Shown here: positions 52,240 through 64,000 of the stretch, piece after piece
Numbering within the stretch: position 1 is the stretch's first letter
Layout: the number at the start of each line of letters is the position of its first letter
Assembly: GCA_025890175.1 (NCBI GenBank)
Contig: JANPYM010000019.1
Span: 275,453 to 339,452 of the forward strand
Length of the DNA stretch: 64,000 nucleotides
Direction of reading: 5' to 3'
Source: Ciborinia camelliae
Taxonomy: Eukaryota; Ascomycota; Leotiomycetes; Helotiales; Sclerotiniaceae
Program-made: the position numbers and the translations under genes
The notes under the pieces: generated by a model
The model's database searches: none
What the model saw: only the letters and a program-made list of their open reading frames with translations
What the model was told of the DNA's origin: nothing

Positions 52240-52442
52240 GTCAGGTTTCGAGGGGGAACACCTTCAAGGTGGAGGGATATTCTTGCGCCGTGACGACGTC
52301 GTATTTGCTGATTTGTAGAGCGGATGGGGGGAGCGGAGGATTGAGCGATGAGGCTCCTCGCTCTAGGAGTGATGTGAATACGCCCCCGTATCCGCCATAT
52401 TTCTGCTGGGTGTTTTGGCCTCCTCTTCCCACAGTCCCTCAC
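52240..52442 (-). pseudogene. Class I glutamine amidotransferase-like fragment
   Basis: The frame reads QKYGGYGGVFTSLLERGASS, then LQISKYDVVTAQEYPSTL. Fungal GATase1-like proteins of the GMP-synthase-related group begin with (R/K)YGGYG-VF--LL--GA and continue (L)-IS-(Y/W)DVV--QEYP before the catalytic cysteine region. The catalytic Cys-His-Glu region is absent and the frame stops soon after. About 60 residues remain. Confidence 0.6.
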
Positions 52443-55400
52443 TGGGTGCCAGCGCCTACATCGCCATGCGCCAACCTCTCCTAAAATCTTTCATCAAGAA
52501 AGGAATTTATGTTTTTTTTGCCATGCGAATGATTTTATTGGCGCACTCTTTTGATTAATACGGTCTCTCTCTCTCCTCTGGGTTTATATAAAATCTAGAT
52601 ATCTTGTATTTTTCCCGATCCGCAGATTGGCAAGTTGGAATCTGTGAAAAGAGTTTAAATCGGTTTACAAAGGAGATTATCAGCTGATGAAGATGAGTAC
52701 AAAACGTTCCAATCGAAGACCCGGTTGATCCTTCTTATCCATTTTATCCTTCTTCATTCGTTCCTCAACCCTTGTCTTTTGTCAAGTAAAGTTTGGTTAA
52801 TGTTGATCCATTTTAAGGTAACGCAAGGGAGCAATTTGACTGGACAGGGGAATTGGGAGAATAGCGAGAATCAAGCCTTACTGCAAATGATTGAAGGGGA
52901 ATCTATGAATCGCTTGTGGCTCAGTTCGGCAGCCGTAACTTGGATCGCGACAAGCTGTAAGAGCTCACCTTTCAGCAATCTTAATTTCTCTGCCATCCCA
53001 AGAAAAAACACGCTGCGAGGAGAGGGGCGGGGTGAATAAGCGAGAAATTGAATAGAAGATGGAAAGGGGAATCGAGGCATATTCTCCAATTCCTCCCCTT
53101 CTTCTTCAGCAGCACAGAACCCCTTTTGACAAATTTCCACGCACATCATTTTCCCCTCTCATCTCACTTTCAGGTTCAGATTCCTTTCTGAAAATATTCC
53201 CTGACCCCTCCCCGCGTTTTTCCTCCCGCATCAACAATCTTTACAATATCGAAAAAGCCGATATACTCGCAGATACTGCAAGATCAAACGCTACATCTTG
53301 CTATTTACGAAAATGCGTTGCAATTCGCGGACTACGAGAACGATATGGTTCTTCTACATGTGGATGCCATTAAATGTCTTTGGTTTAGGCATTGAAAGTT
53401 CATGTACTAAAAATATTGCCTTGAACGACCCTAAGGAAATCCTTTGTGCATGTCAACTAGACTCGAAGCTACCATAAAATGGTAGTATTGACTCACCACA
53501 TGCCATCCTTCCATCCCACAATCGTATAGCCTCTCCTAGCATACTGCAGGTGGCTTATGATATAAAAAATCCTTCCCGACGTCTCGTGATATAGTAATAT
53601 AATATGATATTATGAATCTTTTGCCGGATCGTCGTTGTTTTGCCCTTGAAACCACAATCACAGCACGGTCAAAGACGATATATGCAACAAGAGATGGATT
53701 TGGTAGGTATATTCGTGCTTTCGAAATCGCATGTTTGTTCACCGGAGTGCGAGGCAGGTGGAGCATGGGACGGGGATCTTGATGCAGAATGAGCATTCTG
53801 CACGAGAGGAATTGGCCATGTTTCAATTTCTTCTCGCGAAAATTCGGAGGGAGGATGTCGAGAACACCTGCACCCGGAGAATAAATGGATGAATAAATAG
53901 AACCGGTCGGGATACATTATATACCCAAAAAGTTATTTTCGGAGATACACTTCAGGCTTTACTTAATGAAGATACCCGTAGGTAATAATGAGTAGTGAAG
54001 TGACTTTATAAGTTAGAAAGGTTGAAAGATTTCATATAACGCCCGGGAAGTTCAAATGCAGCTTCATAAAGCACTCGTTCACTCCCACCAATGACCACAG
54101 CCCTTTTAGTGATCTAAACTTAAACTAGTATTCTCCATTCAGAAGAGAAATGCGAGAGTAATTGGAAATCAATGCTTGTTGATGATATCGTTGAAAAACG
54201 TGACACTATGGGATTCAAATCAAAAGATCAAACTGGAATATTAATGAGTGCTTGTACTCGCGTCTGGTGGCGCGGGGGCATGGTGATGGGGAAGCTTGCT
54301 CCAATTTTACAAGAAATTGTAAAGGGGGGAAAAGCCATTGGAAGAATCTTTTAAGAGTAAGGAGCTGCGAGAGAGAAAGGTATCTGTAAGTACTCGAGGA
54401 CTTTCATCAAGCAAGAAGGAAAGGTCAACAACCGAGATTCGCATAGGTTGGGTTGAGGGTTTGAATTTCCAGGAATATTCGGTGCAGAATGTGTGTATTG
54501 TGTCAACTCTGCAAATATTTCTTGCTCTCGAGGTCATTGTCAACATCGACCAACGCTGTTGCCACCGCTGCCAGAAGAAGCATCAACATCGAGATTCAAG
54601 ATCCCATCAAGGCAGGAGAGGTTCAAATGCAAAACCTTATCCTCTCGCGGAACTAAGCAGCATCAGTAAAGGAACTTGGATAAGACTGAAAGAAACTTAC
54701 ATGAGTTCTATCATATCAATAGCTGTCTTGAGGTAAGGGGTTGATGACCAGGAAACTTGTCTGCTGGTAAGTTGTGCATAAAAGGAGATCAAATATTTGA
54801 TTTTGATTATAGAATGGGATACAGGAGTGTTGGGGATAGAAAACTGCTGGAAACAAGCACAGAATTCTTTCCCGTCTACCTTTTTCTCTTGTCCGGGATC
54901 CTCACCGTTGTCATGCATACGTCACGAACTCAGCCAATATGGAATTACCACAAGAGTTTCGTACGTATATCCAACGAAATTGGACCAATAAGGGATTTAG
55001 ATAGTTGTATAACGATTCGATTGGTTCTTTTTGGGATTTTAAAAAGTGAATTAAGAAAATATTTTTAGAAAGATTTTTGAAGAAATATGGGTTCCAAGTC
55101 GAGGAAGATCCGAATGATGCCAATGCGATTAATAGCCAGGGCAACTGAAGGTGTCCTCGACCACGACAATTCCGATGATGATCTAACATCAACTTTCAGT
55201 GAATTTGATGATAGCATAGATGACCAAATAGGAAGAAGAAGGTAAAGTTCCGTGTTGCGTTATATTGTTAATGAAAAGACGGATCTAGAATATAATAGCA
55301 CGGCCAGTAAAATAGGCCACATCGTTTTCCCTCGAGCAGATCTAGATGTTGCTCAAAGTAAGCATTCAAGTTCCACACAAGTGTTACCTGAACTAATTTC

Positions 55401-57977
55401 TCTCCCAAAGTTAGGACTACTAGAATAAACAAACTTCTCTTCAAACTGGAGTTCTGATCCGAATTTTAAAACCGTGGTGAAAATAACTCATTGAATTGAA
55501 TTCTTCCCAATGGATCATAACTCTTCATCAGTCATTGAGCCCGGTAGTGTCCACGATCCTCTACCAATGTGATAGTAAGGGGGGAGGGAGTTCATAGTTC
55601 TCGTTCATTCAGGTAGGTATTCAGTCCCCTTGTATTCGAAGTGAATTTGTACTTTCAATCATGGTATTCCTTAGATTCATAGAAACAACACTGCCCCCCA
55701 TTCATCCCCTTCATCTCCCCGAAAATCAATTCATTATTCTCCCTTACAGAACAGGACAGACAACTTACAACTACCTACCTAATTTTCATAAATATTTTAT
55801 GCTTGAAAAATATTCTTAGAAGAGGTTTATTATAGGCTAGATTTTGATTTTGGGACCAAAAATTCCAAGGATAATCCATATAGAGAGGAGGCGGAACAAA
55901 AAGCTGGGGGACGGTATATGGTGCAGTTGCAGTTACAGTTGCATTTGCATTTGCAATTTGGTTGTGCAACATAAGTCTTTTTAGGACTGTGAATGGCTGC
56001 TTTCGAAAGGCCTCGTAGGCTCACTTGCACTCGATCCTCTCCGATAAGAATATCTTCGTTCTCTCTTCCTCTCGTATGTATAATTATCCGGAGTCTTTGG
56101 CGTGTGCGATGGATTAGTACATTTCCACCAGACCTTGATTTTGCGAGGATTATTTGGTCTGCCGCTGGGCAACCTTCTTGGGAACAACAGACCCCACCAG
56201 CTCGTTCTGCACAAAAGGGAATCTCATTCAACTCAGCTCCCAAAAGAGCCTTAAGTCGTTCGACTAGTCTACATATTCACAAACCCCTCTATTCTTCTGA
56301 GGCAGCAGCACAAACCGTGAAGTCCTAGCGGATGCGGATATTGTACTCAGTACATACGATACTGTCTCTGCAGAATCATCGGATCCAGAGAGCCCAGTGT
56401 ATGGTTTTTGTAGCTTACTGCGTTATATTGAAAGCTTTTTGGAGTTTAGTGCTTTCCGCTTTTCTCCGCATTTTGAACAGTCAGTAGTAAAAGTGAATAG
56501 TTCACGCACTGCATCTCGGAGCTCGCTCAGGTACAAGAGATCAACTTTTGGTCTAAGGCGCCAGGTTAAGGTGTGAACTCCGAGTGCTTCTTGATAACCT
56601 CCTTGATATTTGACTCGTTCAAGTAGTCCATTTGCTCATCCTTCCTCTCCGCGGGCGTCCTAATCGGTCCCCTCCCCGGCCACCCCTTTTTAAACCCACT
56701 CACCCCATCCGCCTCAGCATAAGTACATCGAGTTCGGTTTGATGATTTCCTATGAAGACTGCAGGACGCGTGGTTCCTAGATAATTTTTAAATTCGCTTT
56801 TGAAATGAAATGAAATAGGATGGCACCGATGCCCTCTATATATTTTACCTCATGCTCACTTACCTAAGCGTCATGTTCTAGATTATATTAAAACATAAGC
56901 TTACAAGACAGGCCGCGGCGCCGAAAGCTGTGTGTTTAGCCGGCGATCTGTACAAATATTCTCTTCCCATGCTTGAGAAACTGGAGACAGAAATCCCAGG
57001 TGGGAGAAGTGGAGAAGTGGTAATGAGGCCTGTGCTGTGATTCTGTGAAGAAGCTCAAGGAATAAAAATCGAAATCGGAATCGGAATCGATAGAGGAATA
57101 GGATTTCGGGGAATTGCGGTAAGTTGAGCATTTGCATTAGAAGCTGTGGAGATTATTTAATCAGAACACCACAGACTGCAGTGATGTGAGATACTATTTG
57201 ATATTGTTGAAGGTGTTTGAGATTGAAGTTGTACCACCGCAGTTGCTGCTGAAAGCTTTGAATCGCACTTTGATTTGTAGCATGCTAGCTGCGATAAAGT
57301 ACTTATGAGACGCTTGGATCACTAGTTGCCAAATACCATGTATTGTATTGCATCAAATAGCAATGCAGTAATGCGGCAGCAATGATCAACCATCAATGAA
57401 GAGCAAATACTTCATATGGGACCTCATCGCCTTAAAAGGCTTAACCCAACAATCATTCAGTGTTGGGCTTTTCCAAGGATTATTGAAGTATGGCAAGGCC
57501 ATTTTTGAAAGGATGCTGTCAATAATAGCCCAATTATTGACATCTCGTATAACGTAAAGAAAACTTCCATCAATCATTATTCTGATGGTGGCCAGAGTAA
57601 AGGAGGAAAATCATGCTGCAGGAGGTTATGCCAAGGTCAATTTTTGAAGACGAAATGTCTTGATGAAAGGTCCACACCTCCTACGAGTAAGCCGCCCCGC
57701 TCGAACCCTCACATTGGCGATGGTTTTCATGGATGAGGAATCTCGTTTGCTTGCCAATGCCATTGCGTACGGTAGCTTGCCCATCGATTGTGCATCATCT
57801 CCCCCTCCCCCTCCTCGTGCATCCACAATCATTTCATCAAACTCGCATTCGTCTCTCCCCCCATGCGGTCGGGTCTTTTGAACACGCTTCTTCTTGATCT
57901 CAATGATATTTTCATGAGCCTTCGATTTACGATAGTATGCTTCGAAAGTTTCGAATCCGTTGACTTCAAGATGTCTA
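52443..57977. other. Long stretch of non-coding DNA with unassigned fragments
   Basis: Exon-like pieces without a family include 53270-53390 on + (LHLAIYENALQFADYENDMV), 55086-55245 on + (SKSRKIRMMPMRLIARATEG then a Ser/Asp tail), 55980-56240 on minus (basic, KVWWKCTNPSHTPKTPDNYT) and 57386-57577 on minus ending KYLLFIDG. None is long enough or clear enough to be called. Simple repeats are few. Confidence 0.35.
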
Positions 57978-58223
57978 TCATTTCGAGCACTCCGTGCACT
58001 TGGCCATAATTCTTTTGTCCGGTTGTTCCGTGACCAAATCGAGCTTGTTTCCGGCCAGAGCAATAATGATATTCTCGTTTGCTTGTCTTTGAAGTTCTTT
58101 CACCCAGGATTTGGCCTTATCCAATGGAATCTTGGTCGAGGTATCAGAATTCTTAGAAAGAAAGGACCAAGATCTTACCGAGCTCATTGATAAAAGGGTT
58201 AAAGAAAGGGAAGAGCGATTCAT
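57978..58223 (-). pseudogene. Rab5/Ypt5-type small GTPase fragment
   Basis: The frame contains [20 protein letters not shown] then [33 protein letters not shown](A/V)GNK-DL is characteristic of Rab5/Vps21 endosomal GTPases, and GNKLDL is the guanine-specificity NKxD box. Before and after the match the sequence is unrelated (MAKCTECSK at the end), and the P-loop, switch regions and prenylation cysteines are missing. One internal exon or part of it survives. Confidence 0.65.
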
Positions 58224-58479
58224 CGCGAGGAACGGGGATTCATCTTCGAATGCCTGATTGATGCCTTGGCCTGCGTCAGCGCTCTTATTGGCGGTAGGTA
58301 CTATATTGACAGATTAATCAGAACTTTTTTGTAGCGTATGTAGATGAGAAATCCCCCTTCCCCTTCCTTCCCTCAGATCGGGTGACTGTAATCTTCTTGA
58401 AATAGCAAAAGTGTACTTCAATTGTTGGGAAACTCCGCGGAGGGACTTGCGGCGTCAGTTTTAATTCCATCCCATTTGC

Positions 58480-58518
58480 TAACAGGGGTGGATTTATCAG
58501 GTCACATGCGGACTAGAC
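58480..58518 (+). repeat. Repeat terminus at the NLR truncation point
   Basis: TAACAGGGGTGGATTTATCA followed by GGTCACATGCGGACTAGAC matches the minus strand at 35894-35932 (about 34 of 39) and, less closely, the plus strand at 36092-36130. Confidence 0.65.
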
Positions 58519-60174
58519 ATTTTCTGATGCCAAGAATATGAAACGCAAATGGGACGTTCTGGATCCTGAACACGATAGGAGAGTTCGCGGATGATGCCAA
58601 TCATGAGCATTGTCTTACCTGTGCCAGCATGTCCTTTAATCCATAGCAGTCGAGATGACGAGAAATCAGGTCTGCTATCGTCCCAGTTGGTGAACGCTGC
58701 ATACTCCTTAGTACCAAGGATCCACTTGTATGCATCCTCGAGTAGCGTATCCTTACTCTTCTCGATCCTCTCCATATCGTGTTGTGGATCAACGACGCGG
58801 AGATCCTTACGGCAGGCTGTCTCCATATCATCCCTACGAATGTCCTTCTGCTGAGAGATGAAATGTCGAATGTCCTGACGAATATCACCAAGCAGTTCCT
58901 CCCTTCCTTGGGCATGCTTAACTAGTTGGCCTAGGGTGCTCTTCATATGCTGGCTAGTTTAACGGTCCAAATCCTTCTGGAGAGTCTCTTCCGCATCCGT
59001 GACACTCTTCAAATCACCATCCCAGTCATCTAGATTCGCAAGGCCGCGGAGAAAAACAAAGACTTGATTTCTATAATAGTAGGAGCAGATGCTCTTCATC
59101 TGATACTGAAGAAGAGCCTTATAGAGTATGATAACCTCCTCTTCCAACATCTGTAGGATTGATTCAAAAGACTCATCTCCAACCTTGATGTTGCACTTGT
59201 CTAGATGTTCTGTGAGGGCACAATACCAATCCATTCTAGAAACAACATGTGTGATGCCAGCAAGGTTGGATTTCGAAGCTTTCGCAGGATTTAAGAGGAT
59301 CTAGATGGTGATTAGTCGATACAGAGGCCAAGTAACTGCGAGGGATGATTACCCACCTGTAATCCAATACACACACCAGCCCATGGAAGCGCAGCCTGCG
59401 GTATGTTCTGAATCGCTGCGTCGATCATTCCCTTGGCCGAAAGAACGAACTGGGCGATGTCACCTACTCCCTTTGTAATCTTCGATGGTATGGCAACTTT
59501 GGACTGACCTTCCTTCACCAGATCTCCAAGGTATTTCTGTCGCTTGGCCGGGTCTTTCAGTTCGGCAGAAATATCATCAGCTCCAGAAGCGACAATTTTG
59601 GGAGTGTTGGCCTTAAGAACTTCCGTTAAGGTCTCTACGTAAGATCTGACAAGCTTTGCGGTATCTTTATCCTCCTCGAGCCTGTCATAAGCGGCATTCC
59701 AAAGCCTCTGGGATGTGGAGAGGGCAGTACTCTGTTGCTGTATGGGATCTGTTGTAGGCTGCAACTCTTTGGCTTGGGGTTCGATGGACGGGACGACGTG
59801 TGTCTGCGTATTGTCGCTGGGAGGAGATTTCGGGGTATTTTTGAGGGTAAATGCCGTAGCTGGTTGAGGAGGCTGTTTACCTCCTGCGTCTGTGCCCGCT
59901 CCAGTCGTCCGAACATCAGCGGCAGACGGCTTCGAAGGAGCATGTTGTTCTGTTGCGTTGCTAAAAGCTTTCGTGTCGCGTTGTACATCACCCTGCTTAG
60001 GAGACTGGACCTTCACTGGTGCTTATAAATTTTTAGAAGGGTTCATAACTTCGGCATTCATCTGGACATACCTATGGATTGAGTAGGAGATGGAGCTGGC
60101 GAGGTGGCTTTGCTACGATCTCCGCAAAGCTTCTTCCACCACTTTGCACGCTTTCCAGACTCTTTCAAAGGCAT
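58497..60174 (-). pseudogene. NACHT-domain NLR (NWD-type) pseudogene, truncated after the P-loop
   Basis: Exons are 60174-60072, 60021-59357 and from 59300. Introns of 50 bp (GTATGT...TATAAG) and 56 bp (GTGGGT...CTAATCACCATCTAG) join in frame. The product starts MPLKESGKRAKWWKKLCGD, then a Ser/Thr/Pro-rich linker. The NACHT N-terminal domain follows from about residue 125 (SQRLWNAAYDRLEEDKDTAK, ALPWAGVCIGLQ, ARLDWY-like MDWYCALTEHL). After an in-frame TAA at 58959-58961 the frame continues DPQHDMERIEKSKDTLLEDA and the Walker A motif GHAGTGKT. It stops 25 residues later, where the core NACHT and any repeat domain should follow. Such proteins act in fungal self/non-self recognition and cell death. 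The TAA could come from CAA by C-to-T change. The truncation coincides with a repeat terminus. Confidence 0.8.
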
Positions 60175-60690
60175 GGGTTCGATGAGGACATTCAGCGGGA
60201 AGAGATACTGTCTTACAAGTAATAATGATAGTAAAGGAAAGTCGACAGCTGTCTGTAGTCGCGAAGTTGGAAGACTGATCACTAAGGCTGGCTCTCTTAG
60301 CTGCCAATGAGCCCCACAAGACAACTGTGGCGGCGCCATTAGAGCAAACCTTGGAATGATAAGTCAAATACAATTAAATATCCGTACGCGGAGAATTTGA
60401 CTGATTCCCCTAGTGGATGTACGGGATAAAAGATGATAAAGTCTAGCCCGAAATATCAGGTTGTTCAATTGACGGATGGACCCAGACGAGGGCAAGATCC
60501 GTTCCGGGGCACAGATCGCAGTACGCCGAAGCGGTGGAGAGTTCGTGCACTGAGAATCTGGGTAGTTAATTTGGGAGCAAGCATCAATGTGCCAAGATCA
60601 AGCCAATAACAAGATACCAATTCTGGAGAGAATCGCCGGCCGACCGCATACAGCCTGGCGTACGAGGTTACGCGGCTATAACACGGAGTA
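60175..60690. other. Region upstream of the NLR pseudogene
   Basis: Normal base composition; expected promoter region of the NLR. Frames extend through it without domains. I see no clear TATA box. Confidence 0.4.
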
Positions 60691-63600
60691 ATGTAGATTC
60701 TATTTGGATAAACTTTGGCATAAAATTTTGTATAAGGAATCTTGCTTATATTTTCTAATATAAAAAATTTCCTATTACAGAAAGTTAGATTAAAAATAAA
60801 AAACGTTTATATTTATAATAGTTTATAGATTATTATAATAATTTATAGATTATAGTATAATAAATAATAAATGATAAATAATATAATAATAATTAATTAA
60901 ATATATTTTTTTATTGGTTTTTTAGTTTGAAATTCTTCAAATTTATAGTATATATAAATAAAATAATAGATTTTAATCGGAAAATTGATAAGCTTAATTT
61001 AAAATAAATAATTTTGAAAAAATTATTGAAGTTTTTATAATTAAATAATTTAATTGAATGATAAAAGTAATAATAGCAAAATTTATATATTTATTTTATT
61101 TACAAATTTATAAATTATAAATTTATAAATTTATAAATCTAAAATCTAAAATTTATAAATTTACAAATTTATAAATTTACAAATCTACGAATTTACAAAT
61201 TTACAAATTTACAAATTTATAAATTTAAAAATCTAAAAATTATATATTTCTTTTTTTCGAATCTACTTTTTTTTTTAAACCTATCTTCTTCTTTCAATTC
61301 TATCTCCTTCCTCCGATTCTACAAATCTACAAATCTACAAATTTACAAATTTACAAACTTATCTTCTTTCTCCGATTCTACGAATCTACAAATCTATAAA
61401 CCTTTTTTTTCTTTTCGAATCTACCTTCTCCCTCCAAATCTACTTTCTCCCTTTTTTCTTTTGTCTACAAACCTACAAATCTACAAATCTACAAATCTAC
61501 AAATCTACAAATCTACAAATCTACAAATCTACAAATCTACAAATCTACAAATTTACAAATCTACAAATCTACAAACCTTAATTATAAATAGATTTTTATA
61601 ATATTATTAATAATTTATTTAAAACCTTTTTCAATACCCTTTCTTTTGTAATAAATATTAAAATAGAAAATGCAAGGAATCAACTAGATTAATATTGGCC
61701 TTAAAACTTTTCATTATTTTTTAAATAAAATTCCTATTATTTTTTAAATAACCAATAATACACTATCGATTACCATTTAAACAATAATACCCCACCCAAT
61801 ATAAAATTTTATAAATTTTCAAAATCTTTTTTATTTAATTATAAAAATCTATTTTTGTATATATTAATAATTTAAAAATTAAATATTATATTAAAAATTT
61901 GTTATTAATTAATATTAAATATTAATAATTACTAATATATTAATTTTAAATCTAAATTTTATATTTAAACATTTTTTTTATTTTTTATTATTTTTAAATT
62001 TATAATAAAATCTTTTTTTTTAAAATATTTTATTTAAAAAATTTTATTTATTAAAACTTATTGTTTATATATATTAAAACATTTTTTTGATTTATACTTT
62101 TATAGTTATTTTTTTATATAAATAATGATTTTTAAATAATAATTTATTTTTTATTAATTCAAAATTTATATTATTAATAAAATATTAATTTTAAATAAAA
62201 TATATTTTAATATTATACATTTATATCGTTTTATTTTTTTGATTTATTAAAAGTTTTACAAATATTTAATAAATACTAATTAAATATTATAAATTATTTT
62301 AATAATTTTATTTTTAAAGTTTTATATTCAAAATTCTTTTTTTAATATAAAAAAAAAAAGTTTTATTAATTTTTTTATTAAATAACTAAACTTTATATTT
62401 TTTGTTATTTAAAATATTTATATTTTTTTTGTTTTTATAATTTAAAATTTAAATCTTTAATTTTTATTAATATTATTTTTTATATCTTTTTATATTTTTT
62501 TTTAATTAATTTTTTTATTAATATTATATTTTTTTTTACTTTTTTTTATAATAATTATTTAACATTTTAAAAGCATTTTTGTAGCTTTTATTAAATCCAT
62601 TTATTTTTGTTATTCGAAATTAATTAATTTTTATAAAACTAAAAAAATAATAAAAAAAAATAATATTATAAATTAAAAGTATTTGTTTTTTAATAACTTT
62701 TTATTATTATATAATAAATATATTTATAAAAAAAAACTTTATAATTGGTTTTTCAAACAATTTTATTTTAATATTAATTAATTATTTTATTATTAATAAA
62801 ATATAATAATATAAAACTAAATTTTGTTAAAAAAAAAATATAAAAATATTTTGTTTTTTATTAAAAGAAATATATTTTTACTATTGTTGTTATAATTTGT
62901 AAAACGAAATATATTAATTTAATATATAAGCTTTATAATATAAAAGAAATTATTATAATTATAATATTTTTTTTTTTTAATATAAATATAATTTTAACAA
63001 ATTTATTAGATATTTATTAATATTTTATAAATTATTTTTTACATTTTTATTAATTATTAATTAATATATATAAATACATTTTTTATTTTTAATTAAAAAA
63101 ATCAAGAATATAAATATTAAGAATATATTAAATTTTGATTTAAATAATAAATATTTATTAAAAAAAAAAACAAAGATTTTTGTTTTAATTGCTTTTTTTA
63201 TTTCTTTTGTTTTTTTTATTTTTAAAAAAAAAAAAAATTATTATAAAAAATAAAATAAAATTATTTTAAAAATTAATATTTTTATTTAAAACACTTTTTT
63301 TTGTTTTTCAAAAAAAATTTAAATTTTCAAAAAATTAAATTCCAAATCGTTTTTCAACAATAATCAACAAAAAAACAATTTTTCCAAACCAAAATTTTTA
63401 AAAATCAAATCTTTTAAACCCTTTTAACCATCTTTAAAATTTTCTAACTCTCAAATCATTCACTTTATTCTAACTTTTTACAACTTTTCAAATATCAAAC
63501 AACCAATATATACTTCTTTTTTTTTAAAATATAAAATTTACAAATTTCTTTAAAATATTATTTTCAATTCTTTTTTATTTTTTAATTTTAGTTTTTTTAA

Positions 63601-64000
63601 CAATATAAATATAAATATAAATAAAAATATTATTATTTAATAAATAATTAATTTTTAATATATATTAAAAATTAATTGTTTTTTTTTAAAACTTTAATTT
63701 TTCAATTTTATTTTATTTTTTAATAAAAATTTATTATTAAATATTTATTTTTTATTATTAATTAATAATAATTTTTTATTTAAATCTTATATTTTTTATA
63801 AATTTTAATAATATATTATTAAAAAAAATTAATATATTTATAATTTATTTTATTAATTTTTAAAATTCTTTTTTAATAACAATTCAAATATTATTAACAA
63901 AAATATTTTTTTTTATTTAAAATTATTTAATAATAATAATAAAAATACAAAATCTTTTAATAATATAATAATATAAATAAATAAATTTTTTTTTTTTATT
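60691..64000. other. AT-rich block running off the right edge, RIP-like
   Basis: Nearly all A/T from 60760 onward, except for a C-containing 8-mer array region at about 61080-61575. No credible ORF. The composition fits a heavily mutated repeat array or isochore; the boundary toward the NLR has no recognisable TIR. Confidence 0.65.
61125..61575. repeat. CTACAAAT / TTACAAAT 8-mer tandem arrays
   Basis: Three bursts of an 8-bp unit occur, the longest at about 61468-61575 with roughly twelve near-perfect CTACAAAT units. Earlier bursts have TTACAAAT and TTATAAAT, consistent with C-to-T decay of the same unit. Confidence 0.85.

Noticed and set aside
57386..57577. Minus frame ending KYLLFIDG as a Walker B piece of the nearby NLR
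   Set aside because: The hhhhDG match is too short, the DE after it is missing, and the preceding residues do not resemble the NACHT region expected there.

Overview
The window looks like a gene-poor, repeat-rich compartment of a filamentous ascomycete (Pezizomycotina) nuclear genome, possibly an accessory chromosome or the edge of an AT-rich isochore. The evidence is: short introns of 50-105 bp with GTAAGT/GTATGT donors and CTAAC/CTAAT/CTGAC branch sites; a NACHT-type NLR with the fungal N-terminal domain; extremely AT-rich blocks of the kind left by repeat-induced point mutation (RIP); LTR elements; and CCTAGGTAGG microsatellites. I cannot name the genus. No complete conserved housekeeping gene is present, and I recognised no rRNA, tRNA or CRISPR array.

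Layout. 0-0.7 kb: an ORF open to the left edge with a viral-type cap methyltransferase signature. 0.9-21 kb: mostly non-coding DNA with short exon-sized gene remnants (Vps16, sacsin-like ATPase), a 490-bp mariner-type element with TA target duplication, an AT-rich block at 18.3-19.5 kb, and two ~180-bp GC-rich palindromic TG...CA elements with perfect 5-bp target duplications. 21.1-27.5 kb: a broken Ty3/gypsy retrotransposon on the minus strand (gag, zinc knuckle, protease, RT, RNase H, integrase). 27.9-38.5 kb: the most unusual block. It holds three spliced genes of unknown family (AT-hook plus coiled coil; a duplicated 43-residue exon; an NLS protein with a triple repeat). These are surrounded by duplicated promoters, solo LTRs, minisatellites, and a 2.9-kb AT-rich insertion with TTATAA duplication whose empty-site paralogue lies 0.3 kb away. 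39-60 kb: a patchwork of 20-100-codon fragments of ordinary single-copy genes (Prp4, pantothenate synthetase, MBF1, SF1 helicase, DUF4112, Gfd2-like, PurU-like, class III aminotransferase, Arp9, phosphoglycerate mutase-like, glutamine amidotransferase, Rab5), ending in a truncated NLR pseudogene. 60.7-64 kb: an AT-rich block running off the window, with a CTACAAAT 8-mer array.

How it fits together. The window records successive insertions. A solo LTR sits in the 5' leader of the AT-hook gene. Another splits the duplicated-exon gene, and removing the LTR with one target copy restores the frame. The AT-rich element split one arm of an inverted repeat. A related repeat terminus marks the truncation of the NLR. 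The gene fragments keep introns and splice sites, so they came from DNA and not from mRNA. The main candidates for something undescribed are the palindromic TG...CA family, the 28-38 kb gene block, and the dense capture of gene fragments.
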